A DNA stretch of 64,000 nt from Rotaria socialis (Eukaryota; Rotifera; Eurotatoria; Philodinida; Philodinidae), in assembly GCA_905331475.1 (NCBI GenBank), contig CAJNYU010000904.1:28939-92938 (forward strand), written 5' to 3'. Each line of letters opens with the position of its first letter. Position 1 is the first letter of the stretch. Both the position numbers and the translations under genes were made by a program. The notes below the pieces were generated by a model. That model had not been told where the DNA came from and made no database searches. It saw nothing but the letters and a program-made list of their open reading frames with translations. This document shows, piece after piece, positions 37,052 to 49,490 of the stretch.

Positions 37052-38775
37052 AATCCAAAAGAGCTGCTTCTGTTTTTACTTCAAATGAGAGAAGCAATAT
37101 GATCCTATATAATCACAAATATTTGCGCGCGGATGCTATTTGCGCTTTGATTTACTGCATGTGCGTCGTTGTATTTTATGCGTGAGTAGAGAAAGAAACG
37201 AACGGAAAAGTACATGGCTAGTAGTCTTCACCTCGTGCCGCAAAAAAGTAGAGGTATTTGAACGATAAATTTAATACGTGAAACAGTTGCTTCAAGAGCT
37301 ACCAGCAACAAAATCTCATTTTTTTCACGAATTTGTGTACTGAAACATGTGTCTAGCAGAATCAAAACATACTTATGAGACTGATTGACTATTTTCTACG
37401 GAAAACATCACATAAGCCACTTTTGACGCTGCTCAATCGATAGCGATCGATTCAACTGGTTGCTATATATGCTACAAAGACAAATTTTTGATGAATTTAT
37501 ACGGAAGCTGTTTCAAAAAATATTCTTCCTTTTTTTGACATTTAAATTATTCTGAGGGTTCTATCGTCAACAAATGAATTTTTTTGTGACATCGATACCT
37601 CATAAAGTATACATCCATTTTGCTTGACATTTTTTGTGTAAGCCTATCTTAAGTTTATGCATTTGTGATAAACGACGGGCTCAAATGGATAAGCAATTAA
37701 TAAGTTAACCAAGACTACTTGGTACATCAAAAAACATTTAACTTTTTCGTATTTTGCATATACATATTGGCTAAACAAATTCAAGAGTGACGCAACTGAG
37801 ACTTCGCTTTGCAGTGTGTGTGGGTGGGCGTGTGGGTGTGGGCTACAAAAAGATAATACTCACACCTCATATCCTCAGGTTTTCAGTCAAAGAAAGAGTA
37901 TTTGATGGATATAATAGTAGTTGATAAAAATTTAGTAAAAGGTGATTCGAGCTGAATGTGCCACCTGAACTTTTATTCAAGATTTAAACTTAAAATATGT
38001 ATGTGTATGCTACGTTGATAACAAAACGAATCATACGAAACTTAAAGGATTCCGCGGTACTCTACTATACCTCAATCGGTTTCGTCCAATACTCGTGAAA
38101 CTTCAAATTCAAGACATCAGCATTAAAGTAGTCAACACTGTTCGAATTTTCTTCTGATCGAATGGAGTGGAAATCGACCACTACGCGTTCCACTCAAGGG
38201 AGAAAAGTGGATCCTGATAGATTCTATGAATTCTGGTGGATTCCAGTGGATTCTTACGGTTCTTGGTGGATGTTTGAATATATGTGAAGATCAGTATCAG
38301 CTCCGTATCGTTATTGCTTGCTTTTTTTAAGTCAAATTTAGTGACTTATTCTGTTAAACAAAGTTGCTTTATTATTCATGTAGCTTCATCTCAATATTTA
38401 TTTAAGTCGAGAATTTACACAACCTTCCATCGTTCACATATTTTTGATCTCACCAAAACTTGTTAGTAATTTTCTGTACGCCAGTATTAAAAATAAAACT
38501 GGGCTTCTTTACTAGTCAAAAGACTAGATAAAATCGCTGGAAAAACACATATAATAGACGCTGAAGCTTGTTTGAACTATATTTGATATTGAATTAGTAG
38601 TTAAGGATCTATGTCTACTGGCATCTGGTTATGAATTGATAGAGCAAACCATTCATATCAATTCAGCAGATTATCGTTAAGACACAAGACACTTGACAAT
38701 TTCCAGAGAAAATAAATAGATTATTGCTAGTAGCGTTCTTATGTTAGATCATTCAAATAACAGCAAAAATGATAG
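37052..38775. other. Intergenic, promoter side of the peroxidase gene
   Basis: A TATATAG-like box lies about 50 nt upstream of the peroxidase ATG (near 37105, minus strand). The region contains the foldback element at 37812-37878. A GTGGATTC-repeating patch at about 38160-38275 looks like a degraded repeat. No coding frame is supported. Confidence 0.4.
37812..37878. repeat. GT-rich/CA-rich foldback element, copy h
   Basis: The longest G arm of the family: GTGTGTGTGGGTGGGCGTGT followed by GGGTGTGGG, with several G3 runs that could form a quadruplex. After CTACAAAAAGATAATA comes the C-rich arm CTCACACCTCATATCCTCAG. Confidence 0.7.
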
Positions 38776-38848
38776 TAGCAACGGGTAGTTTCGATCTACC
38801 GACCTTCGGATTATGAGACCAACGCGCTACCTTCTGCGCCACATTGCT
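38776..38848 (-). tRNA. tRNA-Met (CAT), 73 nt, no intron
   Basis: On the minus strand the gene folds as acceptor AGCAATG/CGTTGCT (all pairs made, one G-U), D stem GCGC/GCGC, anticodon arm TTGGT-CTCATAA-TCCGA with anticodon CAT, and T arm GGTAG-ATCGAAA-CTACC. The discriminator is A. The D and anticodon arms look like an elongator tRNA-Met. The A1-T72 acceptor pair and the ATCGAAA T loop (A54, A60) are marks of eukaryotic initiator tRNA-Met. CCA is not encoded, as expected for a nuclear gene. Confidence 0.9.
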
Positions 38849-40494
38849 ATGCACAATGTTACAACAACGCAATCACATTCGTCACTCGGATTCGAAACTA
38901 CATTACTTCATAATGATGCAATGCAAGTCAATAGCATTCACAATGACATCTATCAAAACCATGAGTATAGCTAGCCAATCATGTTAGCCGACACGAGTAT
39001 TGCCTGAATTTGATTAGATAGCCATGACAGCAAGGCTCCACTGCTAATCATTTTCTGCATTTCGAAAAACATTTCTAATTGCATACATTCTCTGTTGATA
39101 GGCTCAAGTACATTAGCTGAAGAAAACAGGTAGAATCAAGATATAGGGATAATTTTAGGGTTAGATTAGAACTACCGTGGTAAATTAGGAAGATAGATGC
39201 GCGCGAGAGAATTAGCAAAGTGGTCAGATTTAGATGACGGAAGCTAACTAATTGTTATCTAAGAACGATCCATTTCCTAGAAAACCCACTCGTATTTTCA
39301 GAAATTGCCAGAGTATTCTAGAGAACTTATATTATTAAAACATTTAGTCTAAATCTGATGAGATATGAAGGAATATTTTTTCGGTTTCCAAAATGTTTTC
39401 CCATGGAAACCGAAGAGTTTACGAGCAGTCCCAATTTCGAAAATGTAAATCAAAGAACCGAAATCCGATTCTGAATTTTTCTTTGATACAACGAAAGGTT
39501 TCTAATGTCTTCAATATTTTTCAGAATTGTCAGAAGAATGAAAGAGGTAACATTTCCCAAACCTCTCAAAAATCATTTCAGTACTACAACTTTCGTTTTC
39601 CATCTTCATCTCTGTTCAGTTTCAGATGTAGTCAGTGAACTAGCACTGCTCACAATATTAAGTATAATCAATTCGATCAAGAACCTTTTTTTTTCTAAAT
39701 ATCTGAAATCTTTGTAATACTGTTGAAATAAACTCATGTTATCTATACGTTCTTGAATTGTTCTCGATTTCGAATACAATTCAATCATAAAAAATTTATT
39801 TATTCATTTTCTTTTATTTCATGTTCTTAGGGATATGATCCAAATGACAAGCTACAATGCAATTAGTTAAGAACTAACAATATTTTTGGTATGGTTCATT
39901 ATGTAGCATAAGGAAAGGTTGCGAAATCCAACCTGCAACTCAAGTTCTGGGTTTGGGATGTGTGAGTGGGTGTGGATGATTGCCAACGGGTGCAAGTGTT
40001 CCGTTTAATCCCACATCCACTCAAACCCTCATCTGCATCTTCTGCTATACGACATCCGAGTTGTATTAGTATTCATGGCAAAAGAATGATAGGCTTTTGG
40101 GTACTATGCATCTGTTCGTGATCGCATTTGGAGCTGTCTTGACAGTTTAAGATCGCCAACCTATTCTAAAAAGTAATACCCATAGATTCTGTTGAAGTAT
40201 TCACAAGTTACAATTATAAATGAACGTGACCGTGAACATCTCGTAGAATACTAAAAAATATCTTCGAACTCTCTCGCATTCTTAAGAATTTCTTAAAATT
40301 CTAACTCTAGACTGATAAAATAACTATACGTACGTGCTCGTGCTTCTCGTAGGAGAAAAGATAACAACACTTTCTGCTTTTTGACGCAAGAAATTTCTTG
40401 GGGCACACAGCACCTATGCTCTTTACTATTCTAGATTTTACAAGAAAGCAGAGAGCAATGCTGCCAAGAAATATTTTAAATGTAGTTTTATTAT
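38849..40494. other. Intergenic, no supported gene
   Basis: Open frames at 39393-39788 overlap on both strands and have no motif. The foldback element at 39950-40038 is listed separately. Confidence 0.4.
39950..40038. repeat. GT-rich/CA-rich foldback element, copy i
   Basis: GGGATGTGTGAGTGGGTGTG is followed after about 30 nt by ATCCCACATCCACTCAAACC and CTCATC. The second arm is the imperfect reverse complement of the first. Confidence 0.65.
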
Positions 40495-42169
40495 ACGTTC
40501 AGTTGTTGGAGATCCTGATGGTTGCAACCGTCCTGTTATAACAGTATACGACGCTAAGAATGCAATGCCAAAATGGGATCGTCAGCGACATTTTTCTGCA
40601 CCACTAATACGTGCCCGAAACCGTGAGATATTGGAAATACAATTTACAAACATATTACGTGATCAATCAACTTCAATTCATTTTCATGGTTTGCATATGC
40701 TCAACAACCCATGTATAGATGGCGTCAAAATGATTACACAATGTCCTATACATATTGGTATCATTCACATTCTCATCAACAGTATGCAGATGAATTGATT
40801 AGGCCAATAAATATTGATCCCAAACAGGGTGAACAAGATCCATACGATAGTAATTCTGATTATTCTATTATGTTACAAGAATAGTATCATGAAGCATGGC
40901 AAGATATTATGGCAAGTTATCAGAGCTTCTTCAATTCGTTGAAAAACTATAGGCCTCGTTATCCATGGCCACCAACATCTTTACTAATTAATCGGCGTGG
41001 TCGCTTCGATTATCACACGGCGAATTGTAATGTAGCCAATATACTGTGAAAATGGAATAAGGCAATTCAGCGTCTTCCATTATGAGCATCATACTGTAGT
41101 GAATGTCAACCAATGGCACATGACCTCGACGAATTTCATTGTCACAACGAAATACATTAAGATTTTGGATTGATCAACATCATCTATTGCTCGTTGCTCG
41201 TGACAGTTTACCCGTTGAGCCATATGAAAAATCGTACATCGCAATACCCGCTGGTCAGCGTCTCGATGTCATTGCTCGATATAACTAGAACATGAATTTT
41301 CACTATAATATGTACTTGTCATTGTTGGAGAATTTTGTTGCTGCCATGAATTCGAATGCGAACATGTAAAACCATCAAACGGAGAGAATGACACGAGTCT
41401 ACCAGCAGTGAAACGATTGATATATATATATATATATATTCGGTGTTCCACATAGTTCTACGGAAGTAGATACTTTAGAAGAATGACGAATCAATGGTAG
41501 AACATTCATTTCACCATCGCGTGCACCTCTGCTACAGTCGATTTACTTTGATAAAATTGCAGTAGTGGCTTTGCCAACACCTACAATAGGGCACTTAGGA
41601 AATTCATATGAAACATATATCGAATATCTAGAATATGGAAACGTTTACGAAGTTCTACTGGTTAACACTGATACACATCCACACCCATTTCATTTGCATG
41701 GATGCTTCGTTAACTTTACGACTTTCGATACGCTGGTAACTCAAATAAGCGATCATTACGATGAGTGTAATGAATACCGCTTCGATATGACAACTGTCAA
41801 GTACGATCGAATGTTACCTCCCTATGATCAAGTGGGTTCGATTCTATCTGTTGGTGATTCATTTACTGTACCAAGCAAAGGATATGTTGTATTTCGGTTT
41901 AAAACTAACAATCCAAGTCCATGGCTTTCTCATTGTTACATGGAATGGCATATTTTCCCGGTTTGGCATTGGTTTTCTCAGTTGGTCACCAAAATGGGCA
42001 ATCATATCACAAATTGATACCAAATCCGCCTGTTAAAGAATTTTTTCTATGTAATGACACAAAACAAGCATGGCCGAATTTCTATTCATCGAAAGGTGCA
42101 CTTTCATCATCCATGAGTGCTATACTCTTAGGAACTTTGATTTCACTTGATTGTTCCTTCTATATGTAA
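40495..42169 (+). pseudogene. Multicopper oxidase (laccase-like) pseudogene
   Basis: All four copper-binding motifs of a laccase can be read in order: HFHG (IHFHGLHMLNN, about 40675), YWYHSHSHQQYADEL (about 40757, one frame over), HPHPFHLHG (about 41680) and SHCYMEWH (about 41928), the last altered from the usual HCHxxWH. Between them are MITQCPI, LLINRRGRFDYH and IAIPAGQRLDVIARY. The frame is broken by a shift near 40745, by stops near 40882, 41047 and 41284, and by a further shift near 41950. A C-terminal hydrophobic tail can be followed to 42169. The parent was probably a secreted or membrane-anchored oxidase; the 5' end and signal peptide were not located. Confidence 0.85.
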
Positions 42170-42356
42170 CAATCGAATATTTTCTATGATCATGTACCGG
42201 AAAATGTTCGATTTCATAGCTTCGAAATTGTTTATGCCTTATTTTTCTTGAAATTAACATTGTGAAGTTGGAACTACCTACGCAGACAAATAAACGCCAA
42301 AAACACTGCTTTCACACGTTGACGATGAAAATTGAAGAAAGCAACGCTTTAAAACT

Positions 42357-42447
42357 AGGGTTGGGGTGCTGGTGGGTACGGGTGAGGATGTGGCTATGGG
42401 TGGTTGTGGCAATGGCTGTCTGATTGAAATATAGATCTACACCCTCT
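42357..42447. repeat. GT-rich/CA-rich foldback element, copy j
   Basis: A G-rich run with many G2-G4 blocks (GGGTTGGGGTGCTGGTGGGT, GGGTGAGGATGTGG, GGGTGGTTGTGG) is followed by a weak C arm CTACACCCTC. It lies 190 nt past the laccase pseudogene end. Confidence 0.5.
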
Positions 42448-42450
42448 AAT

Positions 42451-44560
42451 TTAGAAAAAGCCAAACGATGTTGAAAAAGAAAATGAAGAACTAATGAAAC
42501 GTTTACAAGAAATAAAATGTGAAAATGAAGAATTAAAAACAAAACTCAATCAAATAGAAGTAAGTGAAAAGAAAAGAATGGATGGAGAAAAGGACGAAAC
42601 GAAAAATGTCGATTAGAAAATGTCGAAAGAGGAAAATATCGAAAGTTCATATCGCTGTATAAGAAATAATGATTATGAAGTTGTTAGAATTTTATTAAGT
42701 GAATGAAAAGAAAATATAAATTATAATGAACGTTTAGGCTACATGTCAGTTCGCAAAAGATAATGAATGGCAATTTTTCCTTTCAAAATCCGAACAATAG
42801 TACTTGGATTAATAACTATTTAATTGAGCAGTTTTATTATGTAATTCATGAAGTTAAAGTTTGTACATGGACTTTTTTCGATCAGGCGAGAGAGAAAATA
42901 CATGTATGCAATAGACTTGATTGAATACCGAAGGCGATCATGAAAAGTTTCGTTTATTAAAGTAACTCAAAGCTACTGAATAATAATTTCATTTTTTCAT
43001 TTGAGGCAAACACCAAAATTCGCGTCTTTCTTTTTATTATTTGATCAATATCCAGGAAAAATGGATTTTTCAATGTTTTTGTGTATGATTCTGGAATATA
43101 AAATAATTGAAAATCAGGTAGGTATTAGAAGGAGTAGTTATCATATCTAAAATAAAGAAAAATTAATTAGTATATCTTCAATATCTTCGTCTGAAGAATG
43201 AACACATTTAATGACACGCATCAATCAACAGACGAATAGTTTAACCGTATTGTTGAAGCAACCTCTTGTGACTATCCTTTTTCTTTCAACATCTTTCTTT
43301 TCTTCCTTTTTCCATCATACCCAATAGAAGAATCCACAAAGAAAAAATTATTGAAAAACGTATACTCGTTTGTGATTTATTTCTGATGGCTGACAAAAAG
43401 TTACATGAAGAAATAAACAAATGTGCATTACCACGACATTTAATCCAATTATCGAATACATACATCGATGGAATTAAAAACTAGTGAAAAACAATTATTA
43501 AAATACCTTCAAGAAAAGAAAGAAGCAAATGATGATTTTCATTTAGATAAGGAAATCAAACTATATATATGCTGTAAGTCGTAATACTACTAAAGATCAT
43601 AAATTAGATGATTTTCTGGAATTACAACACATGCATCAACTTGATTCCGACAGTTTTTTGATGTTTCAAACAGTTTTTGTCACAAATGTGCAAAATTATT
43701 AACCTTCCTTAAAAAGCGAGAATAAGTATTTATGCTAAATTTTGTCCTGTAATCTGATCATAGATATCAATACGCATAGATGTCCTCATTTTATTTTAAT
43801 TCTCATGGTTAATTTGAGTTCAAAGAACCACTGAGGTCGAGCATTAAGGCGACCAGAAATGATCATACACGGTTGAAAACGCTAACGTATACTATCGTTT
43901 CTTGCCGTGTTTCCGACCGTGTGTTCTCCACCTGAGAGTCCATCAGCAAGTAAGCCAAAATTATTTCGTGTTGATGATAAAGTATTGGTCTTATTTAATG
44001 ATGTTAAAGTTAGTAACTCAACTGTATCACTTACTTGTTATTATTTCTTTTGTGTATTGTAGTTATACCCAGCAAGATTAATCAGATTTGGTTTTTAAAA
44101 AAATGCATGAATAATTGAATTTGATGAAAAAACACAAGACAAACAATGAATATCACCAAATCGATTATTCTTTCGTGAAGAATTTAAATGAACAACAAAC
44201 TGAAGCTGTTATTGTAATATAGAACAGAAGATTATGCATTTTTTATATCATGTCATCCCATGTCGAGCAGTAAGGCGAACAATTACGGTTGTTTACGACA
44301 TGTTGAAAAACGATCGTAATACGGTGCATATCAAAGAACAAAAATATTAACTGAAAAGACTCTTTACGACCGTGTGCCTTTCACCATGGTTGTCAATTTT
44401 TTTTATTTCACATAATCTTACTTTTCCTTTCTATTTTTCCTCTACTTTTAACATGTGAACCAGTATACCGCACATAACAAATAAATGTTTTAAAAAAGGA
44501 ACACATAGAACTATTATGAAACTATGCTAAATTCTTCTGAAAAAAAATTGATTCAAACTA
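42451..44560 (+). pseudogene. Scattered gene fragments: coiled coil and chromo-barrel-like exon
   Basis: At 42463-42600 a frame encodes a Glu/Lys-rich coiled coil (EKENEELMKRLQEIKCENEE) ending at a stop. Near 43945-44010 a second piece reads LFRVDDKVLVLFNDVK up to a GT. After a 50-nt intron-like gap, LYPARLIRFG follows near 44064. The VLVLFND-LYPARLI pattern recalls the chromo-barrel/Tudor-knot start of MRG/MSL3 chromatin proteins. Nothing usable continues after it: stops follow within four codons. The two pieces may or may not come from one gene. The repeats at 43828-43935 and 44262-44395 flank the second. Confidence 0.35.
43828..44395. repeat. Two direct copies of a short repeat (about 43828-43935 and 44262-44395)
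   Basis: Both copies begin with GTCGAGCAKTAAGGCGAMCA and then ACGGTTG. Both end with a CGACCGTGTG-containing tail, and interior CG-containing words differ. They are about 100-130 bp long and 430 bp apart in the same orientation, bracketing the chromo-barrel-like fragment. No coding capacity. Confidence 0.5.
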
Positions 44561-44958
44561 AATGAGAGTGACGCGATGAAGTATACACATAAATTCAATA
44601 TTGAAGGATCGTGATTCTTCAGTATTGTCTCAAGTCATGGTATCATCCCCTATCGTTGCAACATGCAAAATATATATATTATTTGTAACTCAATGAATCC
44701 ATCATCGATTTTTAACCATACTATGCAGTGTGCGTAATTTTGTAATCGGTCACTGATCAAATTTTTTTTCACTCTGTCGTCGATTATATACCACAATATG
44801 TGCTCTTTATTGAACACTATTATTAAGAAGGTACGTAGAGAAAGAGAAAAAAAAACTTCATTGTGATATGAAGTAAAAATATAAACACCGTGTCAAACAA
44901 GTAGACAGTTATACATCGGCTGTCTTGAGATATTTATCGTCTTAACAGCATCGAAAAT

Positions 44959-46206
44959 ATGTCCGATATTACAACCATTTTGACAACAACGATTACGATA
45001 TTGTTTAATACTAGTATTACTCTAGCTGACGAAACAATCAACAATTCTTTAGCAACAAATGTGACAGTAGTTCCACCAACATCAGATACAAATGTACCAC
45101 TATGGGTTGGCTTTATTGGTTGTCTAATTGCATCAGTCTTCTTCGGTTCCAATTTTGTGCCTGTAAAACAATATTCAGCAGGAGATGGATTCTTCTTTCA
45201 ATTTGTCTTCTGTGTTGCGGTGTGGATTGTTGGTCTTATACTGGATGTGATTCTAGAAAATCAACGATTCTATCCTCTCGTACTTGTTGGAGGTAAGATT
45301 TAACTATAAACTAGACATTATGTTCAAATTATTTTAGGTGTTCTCTGGGCGACCGGCAATCTTGTAACGGTGTTCTGTATTAAGACATGTGGCTTAACTG
45401 TTGGTCTCCTCATTTGGTGCACGAGCTGTTTGATTATGGGTTGGGCAGGTGGTCGTTTTGGCATATTCGGTATCAATGCACAAGTTCCATCGACATCATT
45501 GAAATTAACTTTGAACTATGCTTCAGTAATACTGGCAGCAGCAAGTGCCATCTTCTTTGTTCTAATCAAGTCGAACAATACGTCGAAGGAGTCGACTACA
45601 AGTTACAAACCAAATGAACAAGCTACAGTAGAAATGGAGAAGATGGCAGATTCCAACGAAGATGCAACCGAAATAATTACGGAAACCGATTTTCCATTTC
45701 TCGTTCATCTTAGTGCGCCGATCCAAAAAGTACTCGGATGTGTTTTAGCACTAATGGCTGGTGTTTTCTATGGTCTTATGTTCATACCCGATCAATATAT
45801 TCGTGACCATCCCGAAAAATTTCTCTACAAGGGAGAACGACCACCATTGAATGGTCTCTATTATATCAATTCACAGTATTCTGGAATTTTACTTTCTTCT
45901 ACTTTCTACTTTATTGTCTATGCGCTTTTGAAACGCAACAAACCGACGATAAATCCAACCATCGCATTACCAGCCATGGCTAGTGGATCAATGTGGGCAA
46001 TCGCCAATATTGGTTTCATTCTAGCTATTAGCTCATTGACAGGTGCCGTTGCTTACCCAATTGTAGCCATACTTCCAGGTGTTGTAACATCACTATGGTC
46101 GTTATTTTGGTTTCGAGAAATTGTTGGCAAGAAAAATTATATCTATCTTGGATGTGGCATGTTTCTACGATGTCTGGCTGCTCTTCTCAGTGGTCTGTCG
46201 GCATAG
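44959..46206 (+). CDS. TMEM144: TMEM144-family membrane protein, 400 aa, two exons
   Basis: Exons 44959-45292 and 45338-46206 flank a 45-nt GT-AG intron and join in phase (1203 nt). After an N-terminal segment with several N-glycosylation sites, the family signature FFGSNFVPVKQY is followed by GDGFFFQ, FYPLVLVGGVLWATGNLVTV, GLLIWCTSCLIMGWAGGRFG and a long cytosolic loop. The second half has GVFYGLMFIPDQYI, then AMASGSMWAIANIGFILA and a C-terminal FWFREI-GKKN. About ten membrane spans are expected. TMEM144 proteins resemble drug/metabolite (sugar) transporters, but their substrate is not settled. The ATG at 44959 was chosen as the first in frame. It is slightly longer than vertebrate homologues because of the N-terminus and central loop. 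Confidence 0.93.
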
Positions 46207-49200
46207 AACTATACGCAGAACGAAGTTGAATATCGTATATGATTATCAATAACCTTTTTTCTTACGTTTTTTATTTGTTTCCTTATGTATCCAACTATCA
46301 GTTTTGTTCACCGCTATGTCTTTCATATATAGAAGATAACTAAAGAAAAGAAACGAAGTCAAGGAAATTGAGTCGACCGATACTGAATCCTATTCAGCTT
46401 GAGAAATATTCTTCCGAGAAACACCAGAATAGCCTGTTAAACAACAAAAATCATTACAGATATTTCAACACATTTAACATGATCTTTTCAACTATTTACA
46501 TGTTTCTTGTTGTGTTAGCTTTTCTTATTATTTTCTGCTTTCGCACGATGATTCATCTTTGGACGATAGTCATTATCTGCTGACATATCAACTGCATCTT
46601 TTATGATGATGAAAATATTTGCAAAGCATTATTTGTTACTTCCTCTTAGGAAAATGTCAATAACTATCAATAATTCCTTTCTATTATTCGAAATCCGACT
46701 TCTTATGAAAAAAAACTCATAGAAAAGAACGAATTTACAGAAAAAAAACATTCTTGTAGTTCAGCGAACGACTTGTTTCGATTAGTTCTAATAGGGCGGA
46801 ATTATTTTCTTTTGCATTAAAGCGTATTTAATAGAAATGATTTATGGATCGATCTCAACTTTCTTTTCACCGCTTTTCTGTTTTTATCAATATCAAACGG
46901 TGCTAATGTGTAAAGATTGAAATATATGCTGAGAATTTCAATTGATCATGCTTTTATGGATATCTGTTTCTTGCTCTACAATTTTCTTGATTAATGCTTT
47001 TAATTATACTCTAATGTATTAAAATTGAGTTTTCTGTTTAATCTCATTTAATGATTGTGAATTTTTCTTTAGAATTGTTCACAAAAAAAATAATGCATGA
47101 TGAAGATTCTATTACAAGATTTTTTTAAAAAGAATCACTCCAATGATTGAAAGTAAATTCTTCAACTAGATAGATTTTTTTTTCTACTAAATGCTGTGCA
47201 TGAGACTAAAGCAGTTTGATCAAAAGTCTTTTATTGATATGACTGATTTCTTTAATTTCCAATTCAGCTCATAAACAGGTATGTGATAACTTATTAGTAT
47301 TGTATTCAATAAAATCTAGTATCGTTTCTAGTTCAATCAACATTCGACTTGTAAATAGAATAGCTCCAGTTCATATAATTAACAATCTTTTGTTTCTCAG
47401 TTAGAGTTTTTGTTAATGATTCTTACTGACGAAGCGACACAATTTTTCTCTTCTAAGAATCGTATAAAATCGAGATACACAGTAAAAATTAGCTTCAAAT
47501 GTAGCATTATAAATGTTTGCCTCACTTCCAGTTGGTATAAGTTTAATTTCATATGTAAATTTCGTTTAAGTCAATGTGATATTCAGTGTGGAATGCAAAA
47601 AATCTATTATGTAATGAATCAAATATCTATGATTACTACTGCTTGACTGCTTGATTTTCATGTAAATTGATAACACTATTGCTTGCATTTCGAATAATAA
47701 AAAACTACAGACTGTGAAAAACTTTGATGGCAGAATTATCTGCGGTAAAATGTAGTCAACTGAATGTTGAGTATATGCTGAACAGCGGACACCGATAATA
47801 TTATGTGAAACAAAAACTGAAAAACAGTCAATCATGTAGATGTTCATTCATGTTTATGAGAGATGTCCATGTATATCGGAAGTAGAACAATAATAACAAC
47901 AACAATGCAATGTAAGAGAAAAGAGAAGGGATACAAATAGTAACAATATCAGAGGAAAAAATGAAATAAACGACAGCTTCACGATTACTCAAAAAAGTAT
48001 CAAGCAAAATGTAATAGATTCTTCAAATCCATGTAAAAATTGGACAAGAAATCCACTACACTCTGATGAAAAATTGTTTTACGTGATCAAATAAAAAATG
48101 AGCAATAAACTTTATGTTGTGGATTATATCTTTTAACATTTCTGTTGTACTTTACTGAACAAGTAACGCTTGTTGCTTAGACTCGCTTGACCCTTTCCTG
48201 TATGTCGTGCTCTTTCGATATAATTTGTTGCTTTCCAAGCTTCAATAACACTAATCTCCAGTATTTGAAAAAGAATGGATATGATTTTAGACCTTGACAT
48301 AAAAATTCATGCTAGATTACTGCATCTTATACACATTTTCACTCTTCTTTCTGTTCTAAATTCATCTGATAACACTGTGACTTAAGGACCAATAGGTCGC
48401 TAAAGTTGGTACAATGTATACAATATCATGCTAATACTAATCGTATAGTGCATACAAGTAGGGCTGCCAATTGCATAGACAAATGAATAATAATCTTATG
48501 CGGTTTGAATCCGCACCTATCAAGAATAATATCACTTAAGGTGTCTCAGTGAGCCTGAAATTTTCAGACATGCGTTGCCGCATTAAGGAACAACCACAGT
48601 ACAACTTTCATCGTGATTTATCAAAGTAGGCATGATCTACAGCTAATACATAGTTGGATTCTACTATTTCAGAGAATCGTTGTAACTTTGTCATCAGAGA
48701 AGTCGTAGAACTCACGGCCGCTTAAAAATGCACTTAGCAATATCGCCAAAGTTTTTATCAAACAGAGTCTTGAAATCCGTTCCCGCTCAATATTTATGGC
48801 TATTTTGCTGTGTATCACAAGAGAAAGGAAGTATGACTTTGCCACTTTACACGTCACCTCCAGCGTTTTTCAACTTAAGAATGAATCATAGAAAATCTGT
48901 TTGGTGAATAGTGAGCTATTATTTAAAACTTTAAAGCAAAATAAAATAAGTCGTGTCGAACTTGTGGAGAAAGATTTCAATTTTCGTGATCGAAACTCCT
49001 ATTTGACCAAGCTGCGAAATAAGTAAACGATGAATATGCAAATCAGACAGTAGTATGAAAACACTCTTTCTCAAGAGTGCAAAAAGCTATATATCCTTGA
49101 AAATAATGACTCTCCTGAGTGCTTCGAGGAAGCTAAACCTTCCATTCAGTCGATGAAATCGAAAACAACCAGAATATGGCTCCCATTGAATTCAGTTCCC

Positions 49201-49369
49201 CAATCAGCGACCCCTGAAAGTAATTTATCATTCAATTCAGTTTAACACTCGAATTTGATGATATTTTGAACAATTTTGAAATCACTTATATCTAGATAGC
49301 CGAAGTATATTTATGCATGTCCACTGCTTCTGATCGTTCTCTCTGACAGTAAAGCAGCAGCTCTGCCGT
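46207..49369. other. Three-kb AT-rich region without supported genes
   Basis: Short frames (46368-46583, 47410-47646, 47566-47847, 48669-48857) overlap or lack motifs. A tRNA T-arm-like hairpin occurs at 48499-48515 without the rest of a tRNA. Confidence 0.45.
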
Positions 49370-49437
<68 letters not shown>

Positions 49438-49490
49438 NNNNNNNNNNCCCCGCCCCTCACGCCCCCCCCCCCCCAAGCCCCCCCCCCCCC
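49370..49490. other. Poly-G tract, 10-N gap and C-rich tract (assembly join)
   Basis: A run of 68 G (49370-49437) meets ten Ns (49438-49447) and is followed by C-rich sequence with C runs of up to 13. A G run facing a C run across a gap is what two contig ends that stall at the same kind of homopolymer would give. True length and even the join are uncertain. Confidence 0.9.

Noticed and set aside
37812-37842. Interstitial telomere array
   Set aside because: GT/G-rich units are irregular and only about 30 bp long with a facing complementary arm, so a true telomeric tract is not supported; treated as one of the foldback family.
48499-48515. tRNA T-arm-like hairpin TGCGGTTTGAATCCGCA
   Set aside because: Stem and loop are good, but no D arm, anticodon arm or acceptor stem can be fitted upstream.
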